Assembly: GCF_004363655.1 (NCBI RefSeq)
Contig: NZ_SNZH01000013.1
Coordinates: forward strand, 62,001 to 126,000
DNA: 64,000 nucleotides
From: Tahibacter aquaticus
Lineage (GTDB): Bacteria > Pseudomonadota > Gammaproteobacteria > Xanthomonadales > Rhodanobacteraceae
Reading direction: 5' to 3'
Shown here: in pieces, positions 63,722 through 64,000 of the stretch
Layout of the letters: each line of letters opens with the position of its first letter
Position numbering within the stretch: the stretch's first letter is position 1
The notes under the pieces: generated by a model
What the model was told of the DNA's origin: nothing
The model's input: only the letters and a program-made list of their open reading frames with translations
The model's database searches: none
Program-made: the position numbers and the translations under genes

Positions 63722-64000
63722 ATGGCCCGCTACCTGATCGCCGCCACCGCCCTGCCCGGCCATGTCGCGCCGCTGCTGGCCATCGCCGCCCATCTGCGGC
63801 AGCGTGGCCATCAGGTGCTGCTGCATACAGGCAGCAGCTTCGCCGCCGCGGCGCGTGCCCGCGGCATCGACTTCGTGCCGTTCGCGGCCGAGATCGACTA
63901 CGACTACCGCAGCGTACACGAGCGCTTTCCCGACTGGAAAACCCTGCCATCGGCGCATGCACAGCTGTGCTACGGCCTGCGTCATGCGTTTGCCGATGCG
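63722..64000 (+). CDS. MGT/UGT-type glycosyltransferase, N-terminus only
   Basis: The open frame from 63722 runs off the right edge (93 residues seen). MARYLIAATALPGHVAPLLA and AAHLRQRGHQVLLHTGSSFA are the start of a GT-B fold of family GT1, as in macrolide glycosyltransferases and rhamnosyltransferase-like enzymes. AAAGGAG lies nine bases upstream. It begins 43 bp after the NRPS stop, so glycosylation of the NRPS product is likely. The sugar donor and the rest of the gene are outside the window. Confidence 0.85.
   Translation, partial: MARYLIAATALPGHVAPLLAIAAHLRQRGHQVLLHTGSSFAAAARARGIDFVPFAAEIDYDYRSVHERFPDWKTLPSAHAQLCYGLRHAFADA

Overview
The window is GC-rich, densely coded DNA from a Gram-negative bacterium. 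The gene content fits Xanthomonadales (Lysobacterales), most likely near Rhodanobacteraceae such as Dokdonella or Tahibacter. The reasons are secreted Asp-box propellers and a subtilase that share an 'IFxxGF(D/E)' C-terminal tail, a duplicated C-terminal domain with a W..P..SGHG core, an animal-type class I aldolase, and a DUF3857/Sel1/DUF2959 set. The lineage is inferred from family knowledge, not from a marker gene.

Layout. 1-7 kb: a tandem minus-strand family of secreted Asp-box (BNR) propellers, namely one cut by the window edge, two intact, and one decayed copy whose deletions end at Asp-box motifs. 7-17 kb: a larger propeller lipoprotein, an M28 peptidase, an orphan ORF, a subtilase with terminator, and a 15-unit 42-bp minisatellite. 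17-26 kb: a VOC protein, a TrmH-family methyltransferase, an RND pump with its adaptor, and an EmrAB-like pump with a MarR regulator and likely operator. 26-31 kb: a macrodomain protein coupled to an APH-like kinase, a PNGase A-like secreted protein, REP-like palindromes and class I aldolase.

31.6-33.6 kb holds the most unusual locus: a bacterial Ro60 orthologue (Rsr) behind a good sigma-54 (-24/-12) promoter, followed by a structured RNA. In that RNA the 3' half of a tRNA (T arm, acceptor strand, CCA) precedes the 5' half (acceptor strand, D arm), and outer helices enclose both. This matches the YrlA type of bacterial Y RNA. The RNA-ligase genes (rtcA, rtcB) and the activator gene (rtcR) usually linked to such modules are not in the window.

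33.6-43.5 kb: a translationally coupled DUF3857-transglutaminase, Sel1-repeat and DUF2959 cluster, an S9 peptidase, a membrane GGDEF protein and a frameshifted alpha/beta hydrolase. 43.5-48 kb: a TetR regulator behind a long palindrome, then a YbhG-like adaptor, ABC ATPase and ABC-2 permease, and a convergent class D beta-lactamase. 48-53 kb: a SoeABC-like molybdoenzyme with a YbjQ-family gene inserted between B and C. 53-55.4 kb: three short AT-rich direct repeats, a DUF481 outer-membrane protein and hemC.

55.7 kb to the right edge: the start of a biosynthetic cluster with an MbtH-like protein, a 2,544-residue C-A-T-C-A-T-R NRPS and the N-terminus of an MGT-type glycosyltransferase. Module 1 resembles EntF and is predicted to load serine. 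The terminal reductase implies release as an aldehyde or alcohol. The cluster continues beyond the window.
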